Source: Lachnospiraceae bacterium Marseille-Q4251 (lineage in GTDB: Bacteria > Bacillota > Clostridia > Lachnospirales > Lachnospiraceae). From it: 64,000 nt of DNA. Every line of letters begins with the position of its first letter. Position 1 is the first letter of the stretch. The DNA is taken from positions 372,001 through 436,000 of the forward strand of contig JAGTTO010000001.1 of NCBI GenBank assembly GCA_018223435.1. The letters are read 5' to 3'. Positions 15,727 through 23,973 of the stretch are shown here, one piece after another. The notes beneath the pieces were generated by a model. That model made no database searches. It was not told the DNA's origin and saw only the letters and a list, made by a program, of their open reading frames with translations. A program made the position numbers and the translations under genes.

Positions 15727-17380
15727 TGGATTCCTCCTCACTGCCATCTGTCTCCTCATCGTATTCATTCATTCCGTAACCCCGGTCGGGCGCATAAAGA
15801 TCCGGGCCGGAGTTCTGCGGGTCCGGAAAATTCTCGTCGTAACCCACCTGCTGATAGGGCATGTAACCATTTTCTTGATAAGGATAACCGTTGTCATATC
15901 CATTTTCCGGATAGCCATAGCCGTCTCCCTCATAAGGATAGCCGTTTTCGTGGCCGTCCTCCGGATACGGATAGGGACAGCCGTTCTCATCATACCCGTA
16001 AGGAGCGTAGCCGTCCGGCCCCGGGTAAAAATTTCCATATTCGTCGTAATATCCGTATTCCCCGTCGGGGTACTCTCCCCGCTCCTCGCGCCGGGAGATG
16101 TAGAAGCCCTGAACGATGGCAAACATAATGACCGTACTCATGATGGAACTTCCTCCGTAACTGATAAACGGAAGAGTCACACCGGTGGAGGGGATCATTT
16201 TCATGGCTCCGCCCACAGTCAGGAAGACCTGCACGGAAAAGGTACAGCCAAGCCCCAGAGAAGCCAGTCTTGCAAATTTATTTTCCATCTTGAAGGCGAT
16301 GTTCACGAACATGATAAAGCAGCTCATGTAGATGAGGATCAGGCAGATCGCAAAGAAACCGCCCAGCTCTTCACAGATTGCAGAAAACATAAAATCCTGC
16401 TCCACAATCGGAATCATCGTCGGAGAACCCTGGTAAAGGCCCGTTCCAAACCAGCCGCCCGCACCGATAGCGAAAAGGGACTGGGCCACCTGGTAGCCGT
16501 CTCCGGTGTAAGAAGCAAAAGGATCCTTCCAGACCTGAACACGGACGCGCACATGGCTGAAAAGAAAATAGGCAGCCACGGAAGCGATAACTCCCGCCGC
16601 AATACCAAGGAAGAGATACCGCCAGTCTCTGGTACCCACATAAAGCATGACAAGGTACGTCACAAAGAAGATCAGCGCACTTCCCAGGTCCTTGGAGACC
16701 ACGAGGATCAGCACATGGGCTCCGGCGATGGCCGTCGTGATGACCACATGCTTAAAGTCGGTCGCTTTCGCCAGAAGGCTTGCCACCGCAAAGACAAAGA
16801 TGATCTTTACAAACTCAGAAGGCTGGAACGTAAAGCCGCCGATGCTCAGGGACAGCTTGGAACCGTAGCTGAACTTTGCAAAAACCAGCACCACGCCCAG
16901 AAGGCCGATACCGCCCAGCGCGTAAATATAGCCCAGTTTATCCAGAAATTTCAGCTTTTTGACCAGGATTGGAATGATCAGGGCCGCCACCGTGGCGATC
17001 GCCAGGATCTTGAACTGCTTCATCGATTGGTCGTAAGAGATACGGGTCAGCATGATAAAGCCGATCGTGATCAGCATGCACATGTTGTTGACCAGAAGCT
17101 TCGAAGCCCTGGGGTAAAGATTCCGGAAAAGCACCAGCACCGCTCCCAGATAGATCGCCTGGGCTCCGTAAAAATAAAAGAGCGTGGACTCATCCATCTT
17201 CAGGTAAAACACCGTGAAGGCGATAAAATGAATGGCGAACATCAGAACATTCTGTCTCAGGAACAGAAATTCCCTCGCGTCCTCATTCTTTTTTTTGAAA
17301 ATGATATAGCTCTGCAGCGCGTAAAGAGCGATGAGCACCAGCAGAACATACTTAGAAATGTCAATAATCAGTTTTGTCAT
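15680..17380 (-). CDS. FtsW/RodA/SpoVE family peptidoglycan glycosyltransferase with Tyr/Gly-rich tail
   Basis: 566-aa multi-pass membrane protein of the SEDS family, which polymerises lipid II. About ten hydrophobic segments fill residues 1-430, with the family hallmarks F-S-Y-G-S-K-L-S-L-S-I-G-G-F-T-F-Q-P-S-E-F-V-K, GAGGWFGTGLYQGSPTMIP and STGVTLPFISYGGSS. From about residue 431 a 136-residue hydrophilic tail follows, dominated by Tyr, Gly, Pro, Asn, Asp and Glu in loose Y-P-x-E-N/D-G-Y repeats, ending in a basic K-F-S-L-R-R-K-S-R. Family members usually stop soon after the last helix. It overlaps the PBP gene and lies 7 nt after the U32 peptidase gene. Confidence 0.93.
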   Translation of the reverse strand: MTKLIIDISKYVLLVLIALYALQSYIIFKKKNEDAREFLFLRQNVLMFAIHFIAFTVFYLKMDESTLFYFYGAQAIYLGAVLVLFRNLYPRASKLLVNNMCMLITIGFIMLTRISYDQSMKQFKILAIATVAALIIPILVKKLKFLDKLGYIYALGGIGLLGVVLVFAKFSYGSKLSLSIGGFTFQPSEFVKIIFVFAVASLLAKATDFKHVVITTAIAGAHVLILVVSKDLGSALIFFVTYLVMLYVGTRDWRYLFLGIAAGVIASVAAYFLFSHVRVRVQVWKDPFASYTGDGYQVAQSLFAIGAGGWFGTGLYQGSPTMIPIVEQDFMFSAICEELGGFFAICLILIYMSCFIMFVNIAFKMENKFARLASLGLGCTFSVQVFLTVGGAMKMIPSTGVTLPFISYGGSSIMSTVIMFAIVQGFYISRREERGEYPDGEYGYYDEYGNFYPGPDGYAPYGYDENGCPYPYPEDGHENGYPYEGDGYGYPENGYDNGYPYQENGYMPYQQVGYDENFPDPQNSGPDLYAPDRGYGMNEYDEETDGSEEESNEKERHKFSLRRKSR

Positions 17381-17387
17381 GATTTTT

Positions 17388-19736
17388 CTACTCCACTCCC
17401 CGTTTAAAATGCCCCCGGGTAAACTCCGGAAGCTTCATAGAAGCAACTTCCCCGAAAAGGAAGCGCCGGGCGTAAGTTTCGGCGATTTTCTCTGCTTCCT
17501 CTGCCGTTTCTGTCGTAAAGGAAAGGCGTATTCCCGCAGGAGCCAGCGCGCGGATCTCTTGTTCCTGATCCGAAAGGTCCAGCGGAGCCGTATTGTAAAT
17601 GATATTCATGCAGACCGAACAGTCGCTCCAGACAGGAAAAGTCTTGCCCTTCCGGTCTGTAAGAAAGGTAAATTCTTTCTTTTTATTGCAGTTTCCCGTG
17701 GTCCGTTTCACACACTGGGAGGAACGCATCAGCGCCGCCCTGCCGTAGGCCACAAGCTCGCTGCCGGAAAGCCCCCTCCCGAAAAGCTCATGGCTGTTGA
17801 GCTCCAGAGGAGCCGTATCCGCCGAAAAGCCCTGTTCTTTTAAGAAAGTACGGGCCTCCTGATTCCAGGAATAAAGGTTCGCGTCCGCGATCAGGACCGC
17901 TCCCGGCACCCGTTCCTTCAGATAAGCCAGCTCTTCCAGGTTCCGCACAAGAAAGCCATCCTGAAAAGTAAGGTTCCTCTCTGTCTCTTCCGTCTCAAAA
18001 AGCGCTCTCTTGTCTGCCCGGAAAAGGGGCGGCATCGCAAGAAAACATTCCTTTTCCTGGCCCTGGATGGTTTCCCGAAGGTGAAAAAAGGTTTCCGGCT
18101 GCTCCAGAAGAAGATCGCTCTCCAGATAGAAACGCCGGATGCCCGGCTGATTCAGAAGGGTCTCCGCCTGACGGGCATCAGAAACCAGTACAGCAAGATA
18201 CGGCTCTTCTGCTTTTTCCCCGGAAAAGCTCTCCGGAACCAGTTTTTCCGGACAACTCCGCCTGGAACTTCCAAGAACCGCCCCCGAGAGCTTCTCGATG
18301 CCTTCTCTTCGAAGCTCCTTTAGGGCCTGCACCGGAAGGAAACAGCCTTCATCCAGCTCGATTTCCAGCTGATCGAAGGTAAATTCTGTGTTTCCGGTCT
18401 TTCGGAGCTGCTTCTCGACACTTTCCCGGGTGAGAGCCGACTTCTGAGCCGGTTCTGCTGCCGCCCCGGAAACCTCCGCCGAAAATCCGCCATAATTCAG
18501 TGAGAGTATAACAGGTTTTCCAAGGGAGATTCTTAATTTCCCATTAAGTTTTTCCCTATGAAATCCGAAATTCTGATAGGCAGAAAGCTCTGCAAGGAGA
18601 GCCGCATTCTGGGTCCGGTGAAGAATTTCCCCGGGAGCGACCCGCATATCCCGGCCTGCTTTCATCTGAAAATCTCTTCCGGACGGAATCTCCGCATTCA
18701 TCGTGGCGCTCTCCAGAACGTCGCCCTTATGGAGGTCCTCCAGGGCCCGGGCCGTGATGAGATTTTTCCGTACCGCCAGAACTTTGGCCCCTTTCGTGCC
18801 GAAATGATTCTGCCGAAACGTACTCATCATGCCTGCATTTCCTTTGGTCTTATAATAGCCTTCCGAAAAACCGCCGCGATTATAGAGATCCATCAGCTCC
18901 TCGATATCTCTCTCATCCACCTTATAGTTTTTCTTTCCTTTTTCTTCCAGAAGATCCAGATATTTCCGGTAAATTCTGGTCACGCCGGCCGTGTACTCCG
19001 GCCGCTTCATCCGCCCTTCGATCTTCAGGGAGTAGACTCCGGCCTCCAGAATCTCCGGCAGGATCTTCAAAGTGCAGATATCCTTGGGGCTTAAGAGATA
19101 CTCTCCCGCTCCCCGCGGCTCCCTGGAAAAATGCCAGGGCAGGCGGCAGGGCTGGGCACAGCGGCCCCGGTTTCCACTCCGGCCGCCGATCATACTGCTC
19201 AAAAGACACTGACCGGAATAGGAGTAACAGAGGGCCCCGTGGACGAAGGACTCAATCTCAAGGTCTGTTTTTTCGTGGATGTTCCGGATCTCCGGAAGGG
19301 TCAGCTCCCGAGAAGTCACCACCCGCGTCACGCCGAATTTTTCCAGAATGGCTGCGCCCTCGGCGCTCTGATCCGTCATCTGGGTGCTCGCATGGAGATC
19401 CAGCTCTGGAAACTGGCGCTCCAGATAGCGCAATACGCCGAAATCCTGGACAATGGCCGCATCCAGACCGTGCTCATAAAAGGGAGCCAGAAAATCATAG
19501 AGTTCTCCCATCTCCTGTTCCTTCAGGAGCGTATTTACTGTCATATACAGTTTTACCCCGTGAAGGTGGCAGAAATCCAGCGCCTCGATCATTTTTCCCG
19601 TGTCCGGATTTTCCGCGTAAGCTCTGGCTCCAAACCGGGAACCGCCCATATAGACGGCATCCGCTCCTGCATTGACCGCGGCCACCATACTCTCGAAAGA
19701 TCCTGCCGGCGCCAGTAATTCCGCTCTTTTTGTCAT
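17388..19736 (-). CDS. U32 family peptidase-type protein (large form)
   Basis: 782-aa protein. It opens with the U32 start ELLAPAGSFESMVAAVNAGA and has the signature H-G-A-L-C-Y-S-Y-S-G-Q-C-L-L-S-S-M-I-G-G-R-S-G-N-R-G-R-C-A-Q-P-C near residues 175-205 (cysteines thought to hold an iron-sulfur cluster), then a DUF3656-like middle and a second barrel-like C-terminal part. Members such as TrhP and RlhA hydroxylate RNA bases rather than cleave protein, so the peptidase name is historical. The start at 19736 (GGAGGAAG, 6 nt before the ATG) is chosen over 19754. It is the first of a run with FtsW/RodA and the PBP. Confidence 0.9.
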   Translation of the reverse strand: MTKRAELLAPAGSFESMVAAVNAGADAVYMGGSRFGARAYAENPDTGKMIEALDFCHLHGVKLYMTVNTLLKEQEMGELYDFLAPFYEHGLDAAIVQDFGVLRYLERQFPELDLHASTQMTDQSAEGAAILEKFGVTRVVTSRELTLPEIRNIHEKTDLEIESFVHGALCYSYSGQCLLSSMIGGRSGNRGRCAQPCRLPWHFSREPRGAGEYLLSPKDICTLKILPEILEAGVYSLKIEGRMKRPEYTAGVTRIYRKYLDLLEEKGKKNYKVDERDIEELMDLYNRGGFSEGYYKTKGNAGMMSTFRQNHFGTKGAKVLAVRKNLITARALEDLHKGDVLESATMNAEIPSGRDFQMKAGRDMRVAPGEILHRTQNAALLAELSAYQNFGFHREKLNGKLRISLGKPVILSLNYGGFSAEVSGAAAEPAQKSALTRESVEKQLRKTGNTEFTFDQLEIELDEGCFLPVQALKELRREGIEKLSGAVLGSSRRSCPEKLVPESFSGEKAEEPYLAVLVSDARQAETLLNQPGIRRFYLESDLLLEQPETFFHLRETIQGQEKECFLAMPPLFRADKRALFETEETERNLTFQDGFLVRNLEELAYLKERVPGAVLIADANLYSWNQEARTFLKEQGFSADTAPLELNSHELFGRGLSGSELVAYGRAALMRSSQCVKRTTGNCNKKKEFTFLTDRKGKTFPVWSDCSVCMNIIYNTAPLDLSDQEQEIRALAPAGIRLSFTTETAEEAEKIAETYARRFLFGEVASMKLPEFTRGHFKRGVE

Positions 19737-19757
19737 ATCTATCTTCCTCCGCATAAG

Positions 19758-19800
19758 TAAAAGGAAAGGCTGTCACACGGTATGCGCATGCAACAGCCTC
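19758..19800 (-). terminator. Terminator or attenuator between zapA and the U32 gene
   Basis: GAGGCTGT pairs with ACAGCCTTTC, followed by a short CCTTTTAC in the minus direction. The T tract is weak, so partial read-through into the U32 gene is likely. Confidence 0.5.
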
Positions 19801-19805
19801 TGCAT

Positions 19806-20216
19806 TTATTTCCTGTTCCGTTCGTCCCTTTCCGTCTGCAGGCGGACAACCTCTTTCTGAAGCTCCGTGTTTTCCTTGCGCGACGCCTCCAGGTCTTTTT
19901 CCTGGTTTTCGAGCTGGATCTGGGCATTAATCAGCTCATGCTTGAGATCGTAGAGTTCCTTGTCCTTCTCGGAAAGCTCCTCCTCCACCATCTCGACCTG
20001 CTTCTTCGCCTTGAAATAATCATCAGCGATGTTCAGCTCCAGAAGAATGCTCTTGTTCTCCTTGGTCTGGTGATTGTAGCCGTCCAGCTTCTTAAACTCC
20101 GCGATCTTATTGTTAATATATGTAGCAACCTTCTGCAGGTATTCCTCACTCTCGTACCCGCTCAAGGTAAAAATCTTGCCTGCAATCAGGACCTCCGTTT
20201 TATTTTTGGATGACAT
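19806..20216 (-). CDS. zapA: Cell division protein ZapA
   Basis: 136-aa cytoplasmic FtsZ-ring stabiliser. The N-terminal 45 residues match ZapA (KTEVLIAGKIFTLSGYESEE, then L-Q-K-V-A-T-Y-I-N-N-K-I). Residues 70-136 are a long charged coiled coil with heptad Leu/Ile, somewhat longer than in short ZapA proteins. It has its own promoter (20258-20285) and lies between ruvB and the U32/FtsW cluster, fitting a division role. Confidence 0.92.
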   Translation of the reverse strand: MSSKNKTEVLIAGKIFTLSGYESEEYLQKVATYINNKIAEFKKLDGYNHQTKENKSILLELNIADDYFKAKKQVEMVEEELSEKDKELYDLKHELINAQIQLENQEKDLEASRKENTELQKEVVRLQTERDERNRK

Positions 20217-20257
20217 AAGCCCTTTTTCTTCCTTTCTTGGGTTGATTCTCTCCTACT

Positions 20258-20285
20258 ATTATAAACAAATTCCCTGAGATTACAA
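20258..20285 (-). promoter_or_regulatory. zapA promoter
   Basis: TTGTAA, 16-bp spacer, TATAAT in the minus direction, within the 90-bp gap between ruvB and zapA. Confidence 0.65.
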
Positions 20286-20305
20286 CATTTTTCGAAAAAA
20301 AGATT

Positions 20306-21298
20306 TTATGCTTCGATACCAAGATGGTGAAAAGCCAGCTCTGTGGCCATCCGTCCCCGCGGGGTCCGGTTCAGAAATCCGTTCTGAATCAGGTAGGGTT
20401 CGTAGACATCCTCGATGGTTCCCGAGTCCTCTCCGATGGCCGCCGCCAGGGTATCAAGACCCACGGGGCCGCCGTTGAATTTCTCGATCAGCGTCAGAAG
20501 AAGCCGCCGGTCCACCTGATCCAGACCGCAGGTATCTACCTCCAGAAGATCCAGCGCGAAAGAAGCCACTTTCTGATCGATCTTTCCCGCGTACTTGACC
20601 TGGGCAAAATCCCGGACCCTTTTTAACAGCCGATTGGCCAGACGGGGCGTTCCTCTGGACCGTTTCGCCAGCTCCAGGGCTCCGGCCTCGTCGATCTCCA
20701 CATCCAGAAGAGAGGCGGAACGAAGGATGATCGTCTTCAGTTCCTCCACCGTGTAAAATTCCAGATGATGAATCACGCCGAAACGATCTCTTAAGGGAGC
20801 CGTCAGAAGACCGGCTCTCGTCGTGGCTCCCACCAGTGTAAATTTCGGAAGATCCAGGCGGATAGAACGGGCCGAAGAACCTTTTCCGATCATGATATCG
20901 ATGGCAAAATCCTCCATCGCCGGGTAGAGAACCTCCTCCACCTGGCGGTTCAGCCGATGAATCTCATCCACAAAAAGAATATCTCCCTCCTGAAGGTTAT
21001 TCAGAATCGCCGCCATCTCCCCGGGCTTTTCGATCGCCGGGCCGGAAGTGACCTTCATGTGAACGCCCATCTCGTTAGCGATGATTCCGGCGAGGGTCGT
21101 CTTTCCAAGACCCGGAGGGCCGTAGAAAAGCACATGATCCAGAGAGTCCCCCCTCTGTTTTGCCGCCTCGATATAGATCTTGAGATTTCCCTTGGCTTTC
21201 TCCTGGCCCACATAATCACTCAAAAGTTTCGGCCGGAGAGAGCCCTCGTTTTTCTGATCTTCTTCTGTAATATCCGTCGTAATAATTCGTTTCGCCAT
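20306..21298 (-). CDS. ruvB: Holliday junction branch migration ATPase RuvB
   Basis: 330-aa AAA+ motor that drives branch migration with RuvA. Walker [10 protein letters not shown], Walker B FVDEIHRL, sensor-1 VGATTRAG, and the C-terminal winged helix ([20 protein letters not shown]). The ATG at 21298 follows GAGGAAGCAT. It is separated from ruvA by 164 bp that hold a 134-bp palindromic repeat, an uncommon interruption of this gene pair. Confidence 0.98.
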   Translation of the reverse strand: MAKRIITTDITEEDQKNEGSLRPKLLSDYVGQEKAKGNLKIYIEAAKQRGDSLDHVLFYGPPGLGKTTLAGIIANEMGVHMKVTSGPAIEKPGEMAAILNNLQEGDILFVDEIHRLNRQVEEVLYPAMEDFAIDIMIGKGSSARSIRLDLPKFTLVGATTRAGLLTAPLRDRFGVIHHLEFYTVEELKTIILRSASLLDVEIDEAGALELAKRSRGTPRLANRLLKRVRDFAQVKYAGKIDQKVASFALDLLEVDTCGLDQVDRRLLLTLIEKFNGGPVGLDTLAAAIGEDSGTIEDVYEPYLIQNGFLNRTPRGRMATELAFHHLGIEA

Positions 21299-21330
21299 AT
21301 GCTTCCTCTATCTATACCATATTTCGTGAC

Positions 21331-21464
21331 AATTCAGAGCACATCTCGATTCCGCTTCGCTTCATCTCGATGTGGCTTCTCGCCAAATAGATTTCCAGTT
21401 AAAAGTGCTCGTTCATGCAAGCATGACTCACACTTTCAACCGAAAATCTACTTTGCTCTGAATT
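21331..21464. repeat. Palindromic intergenic element between ruvA and ruvB
   Basis: The element is bounded by a perfect 11-bp inverted repeat (AATTCAGAGCA at 21331-21341, TGCTCTGAATT at 21454-21464). Inside are two further imperfect hairpins. One, at about 21389-21450, runs from TAGATTT to AAATCTA and has the core TTCATGCAAGCATGA. The other is at 21340-21375 (CACATC/GATGTG). The right end touches the ruvA stop. Its structure and the TGCAAGCATGA core recur at 42199-42349, so it is probably a dispersed, non-coding element. Confidence 0.65.
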
Positions 21465-22074
21465 AGAACATGTTTTTGAGCGCCGCTTTCAGAATCTCTT
21501 CCGTATCCATCTCATCGGAGACAGCTGCCTTCTTCACGGCCCGGAGAGCGTCCGCGTTGGAGTAACCGAGAGCTGTCAGAGCCTCCACGGCCTCCGTTTT
21601 GGCATCGTTCATGATGCCGGAACCGGCCGGAACGCTGCCTGCATTCTCCAGCCGTTTGTCAAAGGCTTCCTCCAGGCTGAACTTATCCTTGAGCTCCAGA
21701 ATCAGCTTCTGGGCCGTCTTCTTGCCAATGCCCGGCGCTTTGGTGATGGTCTTCTCATCCCCGGAGAGAACCGCAAAGCGGATATCGTCGGCGCTCAGGG
21801 CCGACAAAATCCCCATAGCCGCTTTGGGACCAATGCCATTGACAGCAAGGAGCAGCTTATAGACCTCAAGGTCGTCGGGCCGCAGGAAGCCATAAAGCTG
21901 CATGGCGTCCTCCTTCACCATAAAATAGGTGTGAAACCGGACCTCTTCCCCGTTTGGAGGCAGGGCTGAGAGATCCCTTCCCGTCAGAAAGACCCGAAGG
22001 CCGAAACCGTTGACATCCAGAACGGCATAGGTATCCATAGCCTGCACCAGTTCTCCTCTTACATATGAAATCAT
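21463..22074 (-). CDS. ruvA: Holliday junction DNA helicase subunit RuvA
   Basis: 203-aa junction-binding protein. N-terminal OB domain (MISYVRGELVQAMDTYAVLD), two helix-hairpin-helix motifs (LLAVNGIGPKAAMGIL and APGIGKKTAQKLILELKDK) and the C-terminal RuvB-contact domain (ALTALGYSNADALRAVKKA). The ATG overlaps the stop of the Gx transporter gene by 4 bp, so it is translationally coupled to it. Confidence 0.98.
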   Translation of the reverse strand: MISYVRGELVQAMDTYAVLDVNGFGLRVFLTGRDLSALPPNGEEVRFHTYFMVKEDAMQLYGFLRPDDLEVYKLLLAVNGIGPKAAMGILSALSADDIRFAVLSGDEKTITKAPGIGKKTAQKLILELKDKFSLEEAFDKRLENAGSVPAGSGIMNDAKTEAVEALTALGYSNADALRAVKKAAVSDEMDTEEILKAALKNMF

Positions 22075-22571
22075 GCGCTGTATCCTCTCTTCCTGATCCT
22101 TTTCAGGATCTCCCCATCCAGAATGCCAATGACGGCTCCTGTCAGGACTCCGGCTCCCAGAAGAACCGGAAAATAATAAAAAAGGCTTAAATTCTGTACC
22201 GCCAGGGAAGCCACCAGAAGCTGGCCGAAATTGTGGGCCACGCCTCCCGCCATACTGATTCCCAGAGTTCCAAAGCTCCCCTTTTTATATAGAAGGTTCA
22301 TAAGCAGAAGGCTCAAAAGCCCTCCCCCCAGACTGTAAAAAATACTGGAAAGATTTCCAAAAAGGAAGCCGGAAAGCAGAATCCGAACCACAGACACCAG
22401 GAAAGCCTCCCGAAAGCCGAAGAGTTCCAGCACCGCCAGAACCACCGCATTGGCAAGCCCTAAGCGAATGCCCGGAACGGGCACCGGCAACGGCACCAGA
22501 GACTCCACATAGGAGACAATCAGAGCCAGCGAAGCCAGAACCCCATAGAAAGCCGGAGATTTTTTGTTCAT
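22071..22571 (-). CDS. Gx transporter family protein (heptaprenyl diphosphate synthase component I family)
   Basis: 166-aa protein with five or six membrane helices. The pattern P-V-P-G-I-R-L-G-L-A-N and G-G-V-A-H-N-F-G-Q is typical of the Hpre_diP_synt_I/Gx family, which resembles ECF-type substrate-binding membrane proteins. Despite the name, a prenyl synthase role is doubtful. The family is usually paired with a NusG-domain-II protein, as here (9-nt gap upstream), and often with redox-linked FMN-binding proteins, which are not seen here. The ATG follows AAGGAGAAG. Confidence 0.82.
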   Translation of the reverse strand: MNKKSPAFYGVLASLALIVSYVESLVPLPVPVPGIRLGLANAVVLAVLELFGFREAFLVSVVRILLSGFLFGNLSSIFYSLGGGLLSLLLMNLLYKKGSFGTLGISMAGGVAHNFGQLLVASLAVQNLSLFYYFPVLLGAGVLTGAVIGILDGEILKRIRKRGYSA

Positions 22572-22580
22572 CTCTTCTCC

Positions 22581-22952
22581 TTATCCAGCAATGCTGTCCA
22601 CATTTGAGGCAGCTCCGCTTATCACCCGCACCGTCACTCGGTTGGGAAGACAGGCGATGGTTTCCCCCGTATGGGAGATCTTCCCCTGGTGGATGCAGAG
22701 CTTGTCCGGACAGTCCGCCCATTTCATAAAGGCTTCTCCGCCGCTGATGGCAAGAATATTCCCCTCCCCAATCGGGATCTCCTGATCCTCGCTTAAGGGA
22801 TAGGTTCCAAATTCTTCATCTTTCACCAGCACCTGAATAGCCGCTCCCTTTTCCCGGAACACATGCTGACCCAGAAAAAGAACGGCCGCCGCGAGAAACA
22901 GCACCGCTCCCAGAAAAAGATCGTTTCTTTTCTTATCGTTATTCTTTATCAT
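22581..22952 (-). CDS. NusG domain II-containing membrane-anchored protein
   Basis: About 123 aa. One N-terminal membrane helix (LFLGAVLFLAAAVLFLGQHV) precedes an extracytoplasmic NusG-II beta domain, with G-E-A-F-M-K-W-A-D-C-P-D-K-L-C-I-H-Q-G and I-A-C-L-P-N-R-V. The cysteines are a conserved feature of this small family. It is paired with the Gx transporter. The start is uncertain: ATG 22952 or in-frame TTG 22976, neither with a ribosome binding site. ATG 22952 itself overlaps a promoter-like TATGAT (22948-22953), 17 bp from TTGATT (22971-22976). Translation may depend on read-through from the cob genes. Confidence 0.78.
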   Translation of the reverse strand: MIKNNDKKRNDLFLGAVLFLAAAVLFLGQHVFREKGAAIQVLVKDEEFGTYPLSEDQEIPIGEGNILAISGGEAFMKWADCPDKLCIHQGKISHTGETIACLPNRVTVRVISGAASNVDSIAG

Positions 22953-22992
22953 AGCACAGACATTTTTCAAAATCAACCATATGTTCGTTTTT

Positions 22993-23574
22993 TCACAAAG
23001 ATTCCAGAACCGTGAGTTCTCTTTTCTCTGGAAAATTCTCCGGAACCTCTAATAAAAAGCCCCGGCCGTTTTTCACCTGCCAGTCATAGAAAGGTTTTTC
23101 CGGCACTGCAAAGGCTGAAAGAACGCTCATCAGCGTCCCGCCGTGGGCCACCACAGCGACCGTCTCTCTTTTTTTCGTCAGGGCCTCTTTCATGATCTTC
23201 AAAAAGCCCTCCCGGCAGCGTTCCTGAAAAGCCTCCCGGCTCTCTCCTCCCGGAAAAGGCAGAGTTCCTCCGCTGTCCACCCAGGCCTGATAGTCCGGAT
23301 TTCCATTGAGCTCCAGATAGTTCTTATTCTCGAAATCCCCGAAATCACATTCACGGAGCAGCGGCTCCTCCCGCTGGGTAAGCGTCGGATAGATAAGACT
23401 CGCCGTCTCCCGGCAGCGCTTCATCGGGCTTACATAGACAAGCTCCGCCGCCGGATAGGTTTTCCCCTCCAGCAGACGGATGCCCTCCTCGCAGAGTGGC
23501 TCGTCGGTGGTTCCGATATAGCGCCCCTTTAAATTTCCCGCCGTCTTTGAATGACGGATCAGAACAACTCTCAT
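22993..23574 (-). CDS. Histidine phosphatase family protein (CobC-like alpha-ribazole phosphatase)
   Basis: 193-aa phosphatase. The phosphohistidine motif is LIRHSKTAGN (R-H-S rather than the usual R-H-G) near residue 7. A second catalytic His lies in VAVVAHGGTLM near residue 140. The position at the end of cobT-cobU-cobS points to removal of the phosphate from alpha-ribazole or adenosylcobalamin phosphate. The 4-bp overlap with the preceding CobU-like gene shows coupling. Family assignment is sure. The CobC role is inferred from context. Confidence 0.85.
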   Translation of the reverse strand: MRVVLIRHSKTAGNLKGRYIGTTDEPLCEEGIRLLEGKTYPAAELVYVSPMKRCRETASLIYPTLTQREEPLLRECDFGDFENKNYLELNGNPDYQAWVDSGGTLPFPGGESREAFQERCREGFLKIMKEALTKKRETVAVVAHGGTLMSVLSAFAVPEKPFYDWQVKNGRGFLLEVPENFPEKRELTVLESL

Positions 23575-23969
23575 ATCTTCTCTCCTTTGATACAGACCGG
23601 GATTCCTGCAACGACCCGGTAAACCTCCTCCGCCTGCTCCACAGCCTTACAGAGGATTCGCCCGACCTTCTCCCGGTACAGACGGTCAAAAGCATCTATG
23701 GGAACAATGCCATAGCCAAGTTCCGTGGACACAATGACAAGGTCAGGATTTTTCCGGAAAAGCTCCTGCACAAAAGCATCCAGAGCCCCCTCACGCTCTT
23801 CTTTCAAAGCCCGGCGGATATAGCTGTGAAAATGGTTCACGGCCTTTCCGGTTAAAAGTTCTTCTTTCGTGCAGGTCTCTCCGTCAAGGAAATCGGTTTC
23901 ACAGAGTCCCGTTTTCTCCATGGCCGCCTTCTTTTTTCCCTGAAAAGCGCCTCCGACAAATACTTTCAT
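23571..23969 (-). CDS. Short CobU-like P-loop protein
   Basis: 132-aa protein related to adenosylcobinamide kinase/guanylyltransferase but about 45 residues shorter than the full-length CobU two genes upstream. It keeps a degenerate P-loop (GGAFQGKKKAA instead of GGSGSGKS) and the C-terminal VSTELGYGIVPIDAFDRLYRE that matches the CobU E-x-G-x-G-I-V-P region. The middle histidine loop carrying the GMP-accepting His is not evident. It sits between cobS and the phosphatase gene, with AAGGGG before the ATG. It may be a non-catalytic or altered-substrate paralogue; its role is unknown. Confidence 0.75.
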   Translation of the reverse strand: MKVFVGGAFQGKKKAAMEKTGLCETDFLDGETCTKEELLTGKAVNHFHSYIRRALKEEREGALDAFVQELFRKNPDLVIVSTELGYGIVPIDAFDRLYREKVGRILCKAVEQAEEVYRVVAGIPVCIKGEKI

Positions 23970-23973
23970 CTTT

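Noticed and set aside
15710..17407. 565-codon open frame antisense to the FtsW/RodA gene
   Set aside because: It is composition-driven, lacks a ribosome binding site and has a His/Arg-biased sequence with no domain. The minus-strand gene is clear.
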